A stretch of 64,000 nt of DNA, from assembly GCF_900111815.1 (NCBI RefSeq), contig NZ_LT630004.1:52443-116442 (forward strand), in the 5' to 3' direction. The notes under the pieces were generated by a model that saw nothing but the letters and a program-made list of their open reading frames with translations, ran no database searches and was not told the origin of the DNA. Shown piece after piece: positions 34,868 to 44,161 of the stretch. Source of the stretch: Bacillus massilinigeriensis. Lineage in GTDB: Bacteria > Bacillota > Bacilli > Bacillales > Cytobacillaceae. The stretch's first letter is position 1. Every line of letters starts with the position of its first letter. The position numbers and the translations under genes are program-made.

Positions 34868-36259
34868 GTGGAGATCAAGCGCTCATCAGTATTTTTGCCT
34901 AACACCGAAAGAATAGGAAAACCAAAGGAACTGTTTACGATTTGGTTTGCCAGTAATATTGGAATCATGGGTGTTGTATACGGGGCGATCATTGTCGCGT
35001 ACCAGCTTAGCTTCCTGCAATCGATCCTGGCGGCAGCGTCCGGAGCGCTTTCCTTCGCGCTAGTCGGCTATCTCAGCCTTGCCGGCCGGGATTCCGGAGC
35101 GACGACATTCGTGCTGTCGAGGGCAGCCTTTGGCTCAAGAGGGAACTATATACCAACATCCATAGGCTGGCTGAATCTTGTCGGCTGGCTCGCTGTCAAT
35201 GTCGTGACAGGGACGCTGATCTTGCTGACCCTTTTCGCTTCGTTCGGCATTGGCCAAACGAAAACCCTCACCCTTCTTTCCCTGTTTGTGTTTGCGGGAT
35301 TAATCCTTGTTTCCAGCTTGTTTGGTCAAGGAACTCTTGTGAAAATCCAGACATTCTTCTCCTATGTTTTTGGCGCTTTAACCTTATTTGTCCTAATGAT
35401 TCTCATCCCGAAAACGGATTGGGCACAGCTTTTACAGATGGATAATGGGGACTGGCTTTCCGGCTTTTTACCGGCAGTATCAATTATCGCCGCTGGGACA
35501 GGCATCAGCTGGGCGATTGCAGCAGCGGATTACAGCTGCTATCAAAATCCAGAAAATTCCCCTAAATCAATTTTCTCAAGTGTAACATTTGGCGCGTTTA
35601 TCCCTTTATTTGTTATCATGGGTGTTGGAGTGCTGATGAGCACATCGGTTCCGAATCTCGCGAGCTCCGCGAATCCGATTCAGGCAATCAGCAAAGCGCT
35701 GCCTTCATGAGTAATGGTACTTTACTACATTACCGCACTGGGCGGAATTTTACCTCAATGCATTATCAGCCTGAAATCTGCGAGAGTGAATTTGGAAACG
35801 CTGAATATTAAGGTAAATGATTCGAAGGCAATTCTCATCCATGCTGCTTTCATGATTCTCATCCCAATTTACATTCTCTTCGTATCAGAGGACTTTCTCG
35901 GAAACTTTCAAATGTTCCTTAGTTTGCTTGGAATTGGATTGGCAGCGTGGGCAGCTGCTTTCATGATGGATTATATCCTGATTAGAAGGGATGCTGGTTA
36001 TGAAGAACGCCTCCTTACTGATGACACGTATAACGGGGTGAACGTAAAAGGTGTTCTCAGCTGGATTTTAGGTGTAGCAGTCGGCCTCCTTTTTACAAGT
36101 TCTCCATTTTTCAACGGACCGTTCGCAACAGGGATTTTTGAAGGGAACAGCATGGGACTATTTTTGACCTTTATCGTAAGCGCGGCTGTTTTTTACTTTT
36201 TAACAGTAGCGGTGAAAAAGGATTTCAAAATGGATAATAAAAAAGGAACAGAGGTTTAA
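34868..36259 (+). pseudogene. Cytosine/purine-type permease with in-frame TGA
   Basis: The first part (280 residues) has FTIWFASNIGIMGVVYGAII and SLAGRDSGATTFVLSRAAFG, the NCS1 nucleobase permease pattern. A TGA at 35708-35710 follows ALPS. The same frame goes on VMVLYYITALGGILPQC to 36259. Trp (TGG) to TGA is the simplest explanation, and there is no frameshift. About 463 residues would form the full transporter. Either the gene is dead through one mutation or UGA is read through at a low rate. Flanking genes look intact. Confidence 0.85.
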
Positions 36260-36261
36260 GC

Positions 36262-37170
36262 ATGATGGAACAGGCTTATCATACATTTCAGTCAGCGATG
36301 AAACAGAAGAAAGTGTTAGTGCTGGGCGCCGCGATTGTGGATATGATTGTTGGTGTGGAACGTCTTCCGAAAAGCGGGGAGGATGTATCCGCCAAGGTTT
36401 TGGAGACGCTCGTGGGCGGCTGTGCCTACAACGTATCCGCAGCGCTTAAGCACCTGGAAATTAATCATGACTTGGCTGCGCCAATCGGAAAAGGGAAGTT
36501 TGCCGATACCATCGCCAAACAGCTTGAAAAAGACGGGATTCCCATCGTAATCAGGGACGAAAGCGAAGACAATGGCTGGTGTTTGTCTACAGTGGAAAGC
36601 GGGGGTGAACGATCTTTCATTACTATAGCGGGCCTTGAAACCCGCTGGAAGCAAGAGTGGTTCGACCTCCTACCAATAGAGTCTTATGACATCATCTATG
36701 TGAACGGCTATGAAATAGAAGCATCCGGAGAGCTCATCCTCCAAGCGCTGGAAAGAAAAAACGAACTGTGCAAGCTGCTGTTTGATCCAAGCCCGCGCGC
36801 TGCATTCATTCCGGACGATGTGCTGGATAAACTTCTATCCATGGGGACGATTGTACACTGCAACAAACCTGAGCTCGTAGCGCTGACGAAATCGGAAGAT
36901 CCGCGTGAAGGTCTGCTCGCTATTCACGAAAAAACAAAAGAACCTGTCGCAGTGACACTCGGCAAGGACGGCTGCGCCTATTATAATGGAAAAGAACTAA
37001 AACATATTCCTGTGAAAAAAGTAGATATCGTCGACACCATCGGAGCCGGCGACTCTCATACAGCAGGCTTCATTGCAGGCATTACCGCAGGCATGTCCCT
37101 CCGGGGCTGCTGTGCTCTCGGAAACCATATGGCAAGTCTCGTCGTTCAGCAGCAGGGCGGGAAAATGTAA
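36262..37170 (+). CDS. PfkB-family carbohydrate/nucleoside kinase
   Basis: A 302-residue ribokinase-fold enzyme. The N-terminal VLVLGAAIVDMIVGVERLPKSGEDV and GGCAYNVSAALKHL, and the C-terminal DTIGAGDSHTAGFIAG with the catalytic Asp, are classic PfkB motifs. It lies 2 bp after the permease stop, so it is the last gene of the operon. With ADP-ribosylglycohydrolase and permease it corresponds to YegV. The substrate may be a nucleoside or the sugar released from it. Confidence 0.9.
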   Translation: MMEQAYHTFQSAMKQKKVLVLGAAIVDMIVGVERLPKSGEDVSAKVLETLVGGCAYNVSAALKHLEINHDLAAPIGKGKFADTIAKQLEKDGIPIVIRDESEDNGWCLSTVESGGERSFITIAGLETRWKQEWFDLLPIESYDIIYVNGYEIEASGELILQALERKNELCKLLFDPSPRAAFIPDDVLDKLLSMGTIVHCNKPELVALTKSEDPREGLLAIHEKTKEPVAVTLGKDGCAYYNGKELKHIPVKKVDIVDTIGAGDSHTAGFIAGITAGMSLRGCCALGNHMASLVVQQQGGKM

Positions 37171-37221
37171 TGCTTGCTCATCTGCTGAAAAAAACGAAGC
37201 TTCAGTGAAATGCCGTTGAAA

Positions 37222-37249
37222 AACCCCCAGTTTTTCATTCCTGGGGGTT
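37222..37249. terminator. Terminator between the kinase operon and cwlJ
   Basis: AACCCCCAG and CTGGGGGTT form a perfect 9-bp stem. Both sides have A/T-rich tails, so it can serve both convergent genes. Confidence 0.82.
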
Positions 37250-37276
37250 CGCTATTACATTTTACAAAAGAGCCGC

Positions 37277-37717
37277 CTACCAAATATAAGCCCCTTCACA
37301 TGTATTAGGCTGCGGTTCATAATAGCAATGCTTTTTAAATTGTCCTGCTATTGGTTGGTCGTACCATGTGGGAGGACACGCAGCATACGGATTGAAATAC
37401 CATAACGAATGCTTGGAAGGGTGCTGTCGCCAGTAATCCAGGTTTTGCTTCGCTAATCTTTTCTCAACACTCCTTGCTCTGTTATAAAAGACATTGCCTT
37501 TCTGAACTGCTTCGAAAGAATAATTTCCTCCTTGGACTTGGTATATCACTTGCGGTACTGTCCTTAAATTCCTAAAGTCCAGGCAATTGGCTTTTAGGCG
37601 ATTTACAATAACATTGCCAACCATAAGCATTCCGAGCCTGCCTTCCCCTTCTGCTTCCGCCCTCATCATTCTTGCCATTAAAGAGACATCTTTGTCGGTA
37701 TATTTTACTCTCGGCAT
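37277..37717 (-). CDS. cwlJ: Spore cortex-lytic cell wall hydrolase CwlJ
   Basis: CwlJ degrades cortex peptidoglycan during germination. The 146-residue protein has the SleB/CwlJ hydrolase_2 domain: LMARMMRAEAEGEGRLGMLMVGNVIVNR with the catalytic Glu, then TVPQVIYQ and WYFNPYAACPPTWYDQ. It lacks the SleB peptidoglycan-binding domain, as CwlJ does. The ATG is set by AGAGGTGA 6 nt before it. It is direct evidence that the organism forms spores. Confidence 0.9.
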   Translation of the reverse strand: MPRVKYTDKDVSLMARMMRAEAEGEGRLGMLMVGNVIVNRLKANCLDFRNLRTVPQVIYQVQGGNYSFEAVQKGNVFYNRARSVEKRLAKQNLDYWRQHPSKHSLWYFNPYAACPPTWYDQPIAGQFKKHCYYEPQPNTCEGAYIW

Positions 37718-38128
37718 TATTATCACCTCTAAAAGAAGTGTATGAAGAATTTTACGGAAAATGTTAACTGATACACTTCATCGAAAAAAATATGAGTCAT
37801 ATCGACGCATGCCTCCTCTTCACCGAAGATAGATGATAAATCCTAGCACAAAAAAACTATTCTAATATCATTGTAAACAGTATGACATACGTTGGTATGA
37901 TAGGTTCATACAGTAAGGTAAACTAGCAATACCTGCAAATTAATGCATGAATAAATAAACAACTCCAGATAATCTCCACTTTATAATTATATCCACAAAA
38001 TTCCATATAAAAAAACCATAATTGGTTTTTCAAAATAGAATTATTTGACACAAAACTGTATGATTTCATATCTTTTCCTGTAAAAATGAGAGCTATAATT
38101 GGGGTATAAAAGGTAAGGAGTGATTAGA
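37718..38128. promoter_or_regulatory. Divergent intergenic region with inverted repeat and promoter
   Basis: A 9-bp inverted repeat (GAAGTGTAT at 37735-37743, ATACACTTC at 37771-37779) lies just upstream of cwlJ. Toward the antiporter gene there is a possible promoter (TTGACA 38045-38050, TATCTT 38069-38074, 18-bp spacer) and a second TATAAT at 38094-38099. The middle is AT-rich and I see no RNA gene. Confidence 0.45.
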
Positions 38129-39550
38129 ATGTCTGATAGAGCAAAGAAACTAGGTTTATTCTCGTTAATAGCACTAGTAATAAGCTCCTCCATCGGCGCA
38201 GGAATCTTTGGCATTTCCTCTGACCTCGCTTCTGGTGCAGCTCCTGGACCAGCGCTTGTAGCATGGGCCATCGTGGGCGTGGGCATCTTGATGTTATCGT
38301 TATCATTCAACAACCTTCTTTTGAAAAAACCTGAACTTAACGGTATTTTCAGCTATGCTGAAGAAGGGTTCGGGAAGTTTGGCGGCTTCATATCCGGCTG
38401 GGGTTACTGGCTGTCTGCTTGGCTTGGAAACGTTGCTTTCGCGACCATGTTAATGAGCACGCTTTCATACTTCTTTCCTGTATTCGGCAATGGACAGAAT
38501 ATACCTTCCATCATTGGCGCAAGTATTTTAATGTGGGCTCTCACCTTCTTTGTCAACAGAGGGGTGGAAGAAGCAGCAGTCATTAATACAATTGTTACCT
38601 TATTCAAATTGATTCCAATTTTCCTTTTTATCGTTATTGGCATCATTGCATTTAAAGTAGATTTGTTCACTGCGAACTTCTGGGGCGGCGTCTCCAAGAA
38701 TTTCACGATGGCAGATGTGTTTACTCAAATAAAAAGCTGTATGATGGTTATGATGTGGGTATTCGTCGGGGTAGAAGGCGCCTCCATGCTGTCCTCTCGT
38801 GCGGAAAAGAAATCGGATGCTGGTAAAGCAACCGTACTAGGACTTATTGGTCTTTTAACCATTTACATACTGGCGTCTATCGTCCCTTATGGCCTTATGT
38901 CCCAAAAAGAACTGACAGGTCTAGCAACGCCATCCATGGCCTATATTTTTGAAGATATTGTTGGTCCTTGGGGCGCTACTTTCATTAACTTTGGTCTCAT
39001 CATTTCTATTCTTGGTTCTTGGTTAAGCTGGACAATGCTTCCTGCTGAAACAACACTGCTGATGGCAAAAGCAAAACTGCTGCCGGAAATTTTCGGAAGA
39101 GTCAATAAAGCAGGCTCGCCTACATTCTCTCTTATGCTGACAGCAGGCTTGACTCAATTGTTCATCTTTACCTTCTTATTCACTGATAAAGCTTACAATT
39201 TCGCATACTCTCTCTGTACCGCGTCTATCCTGATCTGCTACTTGTTTGTAGGTCTTTATCAGACGAAGCTTTCTTACAAGAACAGAGGTCAAGCTGGTGA
39301 AGGCAAACAGATGGCTATCGGTATCATCGCAGCGGTATTCCAGCTGTGGGCAATCTTGGCTTCCGGAATTTCGTACACTTTGCTAGTCTTTATTGCTTAC
39401 ATTCCGGGTATCATATTCTTTGTAATGGCAAGGAAGGAAAACGGCGAGAAGAAGCTGATGACGAAGAATGAACTCGTGTTCGCTTCTCTGATCGTTATCG
39501 GTACCGTTTATGTTATCACCCAATTGGTACTTGGCAATATTACGGTATAA
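38129..39550 (+). CDS. Basic amino acid/polyamine antiporter (ArcD-type APC family)
   Basis: A 473-residue integral membrane protein with about 12-13 helices. The first helix, LFSLIALVISSSIGAGIFGISSDLA, has the GAGIF motif of the APC family, and VGVEGASMLSSRA is typical of arginine/ornithine antiporters. The ATG follows AAGGAG. It is followed 41 bp later by an aminotransferase. Exchange of arginine for ornithine or a related amine is likely, but the exact pair is not readable from sequence. Confidence 0.87.
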   Translation: MSDRAKKLGLFSLIALVISSSIGAGIFGISSDLASGAAPGPALVAWAIVGVGILMLSLSFNNLLLKKPELNGIFSYAEEGFGKFGGFISGWGYWLSAWLGNVAFATMLMSTLSYFFPVFGNGQNIPSIIGASILMWALTFFVNRGVEEAAVINTIVTLFKLIPIFLFIVIGIIAFKVDLFTANFWGGVSKNFTMADVFTQIKSCMMVMMWVFVGVEGASMLSSRAEKKSDAGKATVLGLIGLLTIYILASIVPYGLMSQKELTGLATPSMAYIFEDIVGPWGATFINFGLIISILGSWLSWTMLPAETTLLMAKAKLLPEIFGRVNKAGSPTFSLMLTAGLTQLFIFTFLFTDKAYNFAYSLCTASILICYLFVGLYQTKLSYKNRGQAGEGKQMAIGIIAAVFQLWAILASGISYTLLVFIAYIPGIIFFVMARKENGEKKLMTKNELVFASLIVIGTVYVITQLVLGNITV

Positions 39551-39591
39551 AATTTTACCATATCCATCGTCGAAAAGAGGTTTCCGAAATA

Positions 39592-40713
39592 ATGAAGATC
39601 GCTAATTTTGGTGTTGAAGAATGGTTGAACGTTTGGGAAAATGACGCTATTTATGATATTGCAGGCAGTTCGATCGCCTCGTTCTCACTAGAGGAAATTA
39701 TCAGGATTGACGGAACGACTTCAACGGAATTTTTCGATGGGCTGCTGCACAAAAAAATGAACTATGGCTGGATCGAGGGGTCCCCAGAGTTCAAGACGGC
39801 AGTGAGCAAGCTCTATAAGAATGTTCCTGCGGATAACATCCTGCAGACAAACGGCGCAACCGGCGCGAACCTTTTGGCTCTTTACGCTTTGATCGAGCCG
39901 AATGATCATGTCATTGCGATGCATCCAAGCTATCAGCAATTATATGATATTCCTAGGTCATTTGGTGCGGAAGTCGATTTATGGGAAATCGACGAAGAGC
40001 ATGAGTGGGTTCCGGATTTGGAAGAGCTGAAAAAGCTAATCCGTCCGAATACCAAAATGATTTGCTTGAACAATGCGAATAACCCTACAGGCACAATCCT
40101 AGAAGATGACTTTATGAAAGAGATCATTAAGATTGCGGAAAGCGTCGGCGCCTACATTCTTGTAGACGAAGTGTACAAGCCGCTCGATCCGAATGTCAAA
40201 GTAACTTCTATCGTCGACCTGTATGACAAGGGAATCTCGACAAACAGCCTTTCCAAAACATACTCAGTGCCTGGCATCCGTGTCGGCTGGACAGCAAGCA
40301 ACAAGGAGTTGGCAGACATTTTCCGCAAATACCGAGACTACACCATGATTTGCGCAGGCGTCTTCGATGACTATCTTGCGGTCCATATCCTGAAAAACAA
40401 AGAGCGCATTCTGGAAAGGAACAAGAAAATCGTCAGTACAAATCTTGAAATTCTAAAGGAATGGGTAGATAACGAGCCGCGCGTTTCGCTCGTTTGTCCG
40501 AAACATGTGTCCACTTCCTTCATTAAATTGGACATTCCTGTGGAAATCGAACAGTTTTGTATCGATATCCTAAAAGACAAAGGCGTTCTCCTCGTACCAG
40601 GAAACCGCTTTGATGTCCCAGGACATGCCCGTCTCGGCTACTGCACCCAAACTGAAGTATTGAAGAACGGCTTGAGAGAGCTTTCCGCATACCTAAGACA
40701 GTTTGATATGTAA
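39592..40713 (+). CDS. PLP-dependent aminotransferase, class I/II
   Basis: A 373-residue fold-type I enzyme. NNANNPTGTI, ILVDEVYKPL and TNSLSKTYSVPGIRVGW are the cofactor-binding motifs, and Lys222 in SLSKTY should form the Schiff base. The C-terminal PGHARLGYCT contains the substrate carboxylate Arg. Co-transcription with a basic-amino-acid antiporter suggests that arginine or a related amino acid is the amino donor. An in vivo product is unknown. Confidence 0.88.
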   Translation: MKIANFGVEEWLNVWENDAIYDIAGSSIASFSLEEIIRIDGTTSTEFFDGLLHKKMNYGWIEGSPEFKTAVSKLYKNVPADNILQTNGATGANLLALYALIEPNDHVIAMHPSYQQLYDIPRSFGAEVDLWEIDEEHEWVPDLEELKKLIRPNTKMICLNNANNPTGTILEDDFMKEIIKIAESVGAYILVDEVYKPLDPNVKVTSIVDLYDKGISTNSLSKTYSVPGIRVGWTASNKELADIFRKYRDYTMICAGVFDDYLAVHILKNKERILERNKKIVSTNLEILKEWVDNEPRVSLVCPKHVSTSFIKLDIPVEIEQFCIDILKDKGVLLVPGNRFDVPGHARLGYCTQTEVLKNGLRELSAYLRQFDM

Positions 40714-40728
40714 TGTGATACCGACATG

Positions 40729-40753
40729 GCCCGGATTTTCCGGGCTTTTTTTT
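40729..40753 (+). terminator. Intrinsic terminator of antiporter/aminotransferase operon
   Basis: GCCCGG and CCGGGC pair around ATTTT and are followed by eight T. Confidence 0.92.
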
Positions 40754-40882
40754 GTGCTGAGCAGTTATGAAAGCGAGGTGCTTCTATTCAACTATAGAAC
40801 TAGTTATGAAAAAGACTTTAACTTCTCTTCTAAATGGTATAATTGGAACATATTGTTTGTATTTAACCGGGGAGTGAGGTTG

Positions 40883-41188
40883 TTGAGGAAAGCTCATGTT
40901 TTTTTACTTTTAAGTCTGATTTTAGCAACAATACTTGGAATATTTGGTCAGGATATTGCTTATTTTATAAATGGGAATATTAGGGAGATAAACCCTATAT
41001 CCTATTTGACTGGAATAACTATGGCAAGCATTCTCTTATATTTAATTGCTGCTTTATTAACGTTTATCTTCACTAAAAAGCAAATGATTAGAAAGGGTAA
41101 TATGGGTGTATATCTCCTTGCAATTTGTTTGATAGGTGCACCGACTTCCCTTTGGTCATTATTTGTTTTGATAATGTGGCGGGGTTAA
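40883..41188 (+). CDS. Small membrane protein
   Basis: About 101 residues with three hydrophobic segments (VFLLLSLILATILGIFG, TGITMASILLYLIAALLTFIF, VYLLAICLIGAPTSLWSLFVLI). A TTG at 40883, following GGGGAGTGAGG, is the likely start; GTG 40874 and TTG 40880 are alternatives. The family is not recognised. Confidence 0.55.
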   Translation: MRKAHVFLLLSLILATILGIFGQDIAYFINGNIREINPISYLTGITMASILLYLIAALLTFIFTKKQMIRKGNMGVYLLAICLIGAPTSLWSLFVLIMWRG

Positions 41189-41262
41189 TGCAGGAATGAT
41201 GAGCCCAATCATTCCTTATTCGAGCAAGGAGATTTTGATTGATAGCTTTATTTTCTAAATGA

Positions 41263-41400
41263 TCAGTACGTGTCGGACCATATAAAAAGGTTAATGGGTA
41301 CCCAGTTAAAGTAAAACGAGGAGCCCAAGAAAAACATATTCTTAATACTCCAAATTATAAACAAGAATTAGCAATAGGATACTATGGTATTCGGGGATGA
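41263..41400 (+). pseudogene. Fragment resembling a polymorphic-toxin C-terminus (Ntox50-like)
   Basis: The frame reads VRVGPYKKVNGYPVKVKRGA, then QEKHILNTPNYKQELAIGY before an early stop. The QEKHI.GT..Y pattern recalls the type 50 polymorphic toxin domain. The upstream delivery part and the end of the toxin are absent. The assignment is from memory of the motif and is tentative. Confidence 0.4.
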
Positions 41401-41560
41401 TTATAACGATTTAGGTCTTTTTGATATGTGTGGTTATCCGATTGCGATGGGAAATGCGGTGGAAGAGTTAAAAAATAAGGCGATGATTACAACGGAAACC
41501 AATGATGAAGACGGTGTAGCAGTTGTATTGGAAAATTACCTACGGAGGAACATTAAATGA
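41384..41560 (+). pseudogene. Cof-type HAD phosphatase, C-terminal fragment
   Basis: The frame MVFGDDYNDLGLFDMCGYPI, then AMGNAVEELKNKA and NDEDGVAVVLENYL, is exactly the end of a Cof/YwpJ-type HAD phosphatase with motif IV (GDDxND). The first 200 residues are missing, and it begins inside the toxin-like fragment, so two broken genes have been joined. Its end overlaps the next ATG. Confidence 0.82.
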
Positions 41561-42072
41561 AAAAAAACATGCTGCTCATCTTATTGTTTCTTTTTGCCTT
41601 GGCTGGCTGCGGAGGGGCGAATGATGACTCAAAAGAAAGGGAAGCGGAAGAAAGAGAAGATATAAAACAGTATGTTGGGAAAGCAAAATTCATCATCAAG
41701 ACTGCTAATCATGAGGTGAAATTTAAAACAAAAATTTCTACTTTTGCTGCGGAGGATCCGTTTCTTCTCGATACGGAAGATTTTCAACAAATGATGATTG
41801 ACAGTTCCTTGGACCTGGAACAGCTAGCAAAAGAGATAAAGGATCTTGACTATAAAACGGATAAACTTGATGACCTGGATGAGGTGATGTACAGGATGGC
41901 GGACGAACTTGAATACATTGCTTCGCACTATCCTGATGCCACAAATAATAATGATGCCAAAATGTTAACTTATGTGGATGAATCGGTTGAAAAATTTAAG
42001 GGGCTTTCGGCTGATGCTTCCAAAAAAATTGAGCAATTGACAAATCATATAGAAGCAAGCCCTGCTCCATAA
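41557..42072 (+). CDS. Putative lipoprotein, helical
   Basis: A 171-residue protein with the signal KKNMLLILLFLFALAGC and lipobox LAGC. The mature part is charged and helical (EREAEEREDIKQYVGKAKF; LDYKTDKLDDLDEVMYRMAD). ACGGAGGAA precedes the ATG and lies in the HAD remnant. No family recognised. Confidence 0.72.
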   Translation: MKKNMLLILLFLFALAGCGGANDDSKEREAEEREDIKQYVGKAKFIIKTANHEVKFKTKISTFAAEDPFLLDTEDFQQMMIDSSLDLEQLAKEIKDLDYKTDKLDDLDEVMYRMADELEYIASHYPDATNNNDAKMLTYVDESVEKFKGLSADASKKIEQLTNHIEASPAP

Positions 42073-42137
42073 TAATGGATAAGGGCTTATTGATTTTCCA
42101 ATAGTTGCGCTTCATCTGGTCTCACTCGCTTGCTAAC

Positions 42138-42494
42138 TCAATCTCTGCTAATCTCATAATCCGTGACTTTTTCTTTGTCATCCAACCAAATGACCAGCCA
42201 TTCACTATCAATCCTTATAAAACCTCGCTCAGGGCCTAAATAATATACAATGTTGTTTGGTTCTTTGTAGTATGCATTTTCTTCAACTTTTCCCAAAAGG
42301 TCCACTATTTCTGCTTTGGTCATGCCTTTTAAGTTTTCTTCAGCAAGCAGATGATCCACCATATCCACTCTTTTATCGGGATTTTTCAACCATTTCTCTT
42401 GGTCAAATTTATCTGGTAAAAGTGAAAAGAAAATGATGCCAGCCAAAGATATACCGGTGGCCAATAAAACTAGTAAAACTCTTAATTTGGTCAT
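42138..42494 (-). CDS. Small membrane-anchored protein (SmpA/OmlA-like fold possible)
   Basis: 118 residues from the ATG preceded by AGGAGC. An anchor, KLRVLLVLLATGISLAGIIFF, leads to a small domain (LKGMTKAEIVDLLGKVEENAYY...IVYYLGPERGFIRIDSEWLVIWL). Helix-then-sheet with GMTKAEVVxLLG recalls the SmpA/BamE-like fold. The open frame extends further upstream as a hydrophobic stretch that may be debris of another membrane protein gene. The DNA from 42495 to 42807 shows nothing else. Confidence 0.65.
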   Translation of the reverse strand: MTKLRVLLVLLATGISLAGIIFFSLLPDKFDQEKWLKNPDKRVDMVDHLLAEENLKGMTKAEIVDLLGKVEENAYYKEPNNIVYYLGPERGFIRIDSEWLVIWLDDKEKVTDYEISRD

Positions 42495-42807
42495 ATAAAA
42501 TGCTCCTAAATGATTGATGACTTTACGAAGTAATGAAGAGTAGAAACCTAATAATAGCCACACTGAGAAAAGTAGTGCCAATAATATTGCTATCTGTCCT
42601 TTACTTTTTTAAAGATGAGAAGCCCAGGGATTCCAATACCTAATCAAAAAAACAATTTTAACGCCAATAGGATGGACACTAGCTGTTGAAGGCATTCCTT
42701 TTATACAACTTCTTATATTGTAGTAACATTAATAATCTGTAAAATAATTCTAGAAATGTTATGATTAATTAAAATAAGATATGAAGTAGGTAGAATGGAA
42801 TCTAATT

Positions 42808-43392
42808 ATGTATAAACGACTATTTTCTTTATTTTCTGTTTTTTTTATTTTGATGATTTTATTTTTGCCATTAATTTTGGTAGATATATTCATTGTTCAT
42901 CTTTTGGGAGGATATTATTCCAAGTGGATATATTTGATACTATTCTTGGTTGTATTTTATATTGTTGACTTGGTCTTAAGTATCTTTATTGATAGCTTGT
43001 TAAAATTCATTAGTGATATTAGTTTTATAACAACAATAATTGGTAAGAAGTTGATTTCTGCCACCTTTGACTTTTTAAGTAGCATGATTGTTATTAATCT
43101 TCTTGATTGGCTTTTTAATACAGTCAACCTTTCCGTTGGAATAAAAATGCTAATAGTATTTATACACACACTAGTAGTGTTTTTAATTAATAGTTCTCAA
43201 ACGGGTGAAAAGGAACTAGTCGATAGTGATCAAAATTTAAATCCTACTATTGAATATGAGATCAGCTACCTTTTACAAAAAGAAGATATGGTTACATGTA
43301 TTAATCTGATAAAAGAAAAATATCCGGATATCCCTAAAACGAAAATCATAAACACTGTTCGGAAGATTAATAGGGAAAATAAACTTAGCTAA
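42808..43392 (+). CDS. Hypothetical four-helix membrane protein
   Basis: A 194-residue protein. Four or so hydrophobic helices fill the first 135 residues, followed by a cytosolic end (EYEISYLLQKEDMVTCINLIKEKYPDIPKTKIINTVRKI) that looks like a small helical domain. The start ATG has no strong ribosome site. No family recognised. It is AT-rich compared with its neighbours. Confidence 0.6.
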   Translation: MYKRLFSLFSVFFILMILFLPLILVDIFIVHLLGGYYSKWIYLILFLVVFYIVDLVLSIFIDSLLKFISDISFITTIIGKKLISATFDFLSSMIVINLLDWLFNTVNLSVGIKMLIVFIHTLVVFLINSSQTGEKELVDSDQNLNPTIEYEISYLLQKEDMVTCINLIKEKYPDIPKTKIINTVRKINRENKLS

Positions 43393-43465
43393 TACATTTT
43401 CCTAAATTCCAAGCTAGTCCTTGGTGAATGGTTACTCATGACGACGCGAACCTCTATAATCCACC

Positions 43466-44137
43466 CTACAGAACATCATATTTGGTGTTCTCTTTTTTAA
43501 ATACTTTTTCAATAGCAATTCTGTCATAGTCTAAAACCCAGTTATTATATCCACTATAAATGTCGCTTATGGCGGCAGGTGAGCTTGCCAACAAATCACA
43601 ACCTCGATCATCGTAGACGTGAAAGATGGTTTTTCGGTTGATATTAATGAAATACACTCGATGGGAAAATCGCGGTCTTATACCTAAGTCTTGATTGCAA
43701 ATTGCTTTTAACAATGGCACGTATCGAAAATCGGAAGTTTTGCATTTTAGTGAAAATCTGTGTGTTTTATAGGTACCTTCTTCGTCATCTTCTGGAAAAA
43801 TATAAGGCAAAGCTTGATGCTTCAATTTATACAATAAAGACTTTTTAACAAAGGGGGAGAAATTCTTTAACTGATGCGTTAAATTTCTCCCTTTATCAAA
43901 ATCATTAACATCAATAACAACAAAAATATCTTCTGTTGGAGAATGCAGGGCATCAAACAAGGTGATTGCCCTTTTATGGCATCCCAATATATAGGGGCGG
44001 TCAGGATAACTATTTTCACTCGTCCAATCTACCCCAAGCTCAAAACGAATTCCAATATCCCAGCTATAAAACAATGGTGGCCGAAGCTCTAAATTAGGAT
44101 AATATTCGTGCATAAAGTCATTTAACTGCATTTCCAC
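43466..44137 (-). CDS. DUF3885 domain protein (chromosomal copy)
   Basis: A 223-residue paralogue of the gene at 15398-16069, with the same signature (LRPPLFYSWDIGIRFEL; IFHVYDDRGCDLLASS; WVLDYDRIAIEKVF). It lies downstream of the effector-binding-domain gene with 24 bp between. No toxin is adjacent, but a toxin-like remnant is 2 kb away. Confidence 0.85.
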   Translation of the reverse strand: MEMQLNDFMHEYYPNLELRPPLFYSWDIGIRFELGVDWTSENSYPDRPYILGCHKRAITLFDALHSPTEDIFVVIDVNDFDKGRNLTHQLKNFSPFVKKSLLYKLKHQALPYIFPEDDEEGTYKTHRFSLKCKTSDFRYVPLLKAICNQDLGIRPRFSHRVYFININRKTIFHVYDDRGCDLLASSPAAISDIYSGYNNWVLDYDRIAIEKVFKKENTKYDVL

Positions 44138-44161
44138 ACCTCAGATCTCTGGCCGAGTCTG

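Noticed and set aside
35700-35715. Frameshift in the permease gene
   Set aside because: Both halves are in the same frame; only a TGA stop separates them.
40703-40882. N-terminal extension of the small membrane protein gene from 40703
   Set aside because: It would span the terminator of the preceding operon and has no ribosome site; a TTG start further on is better.
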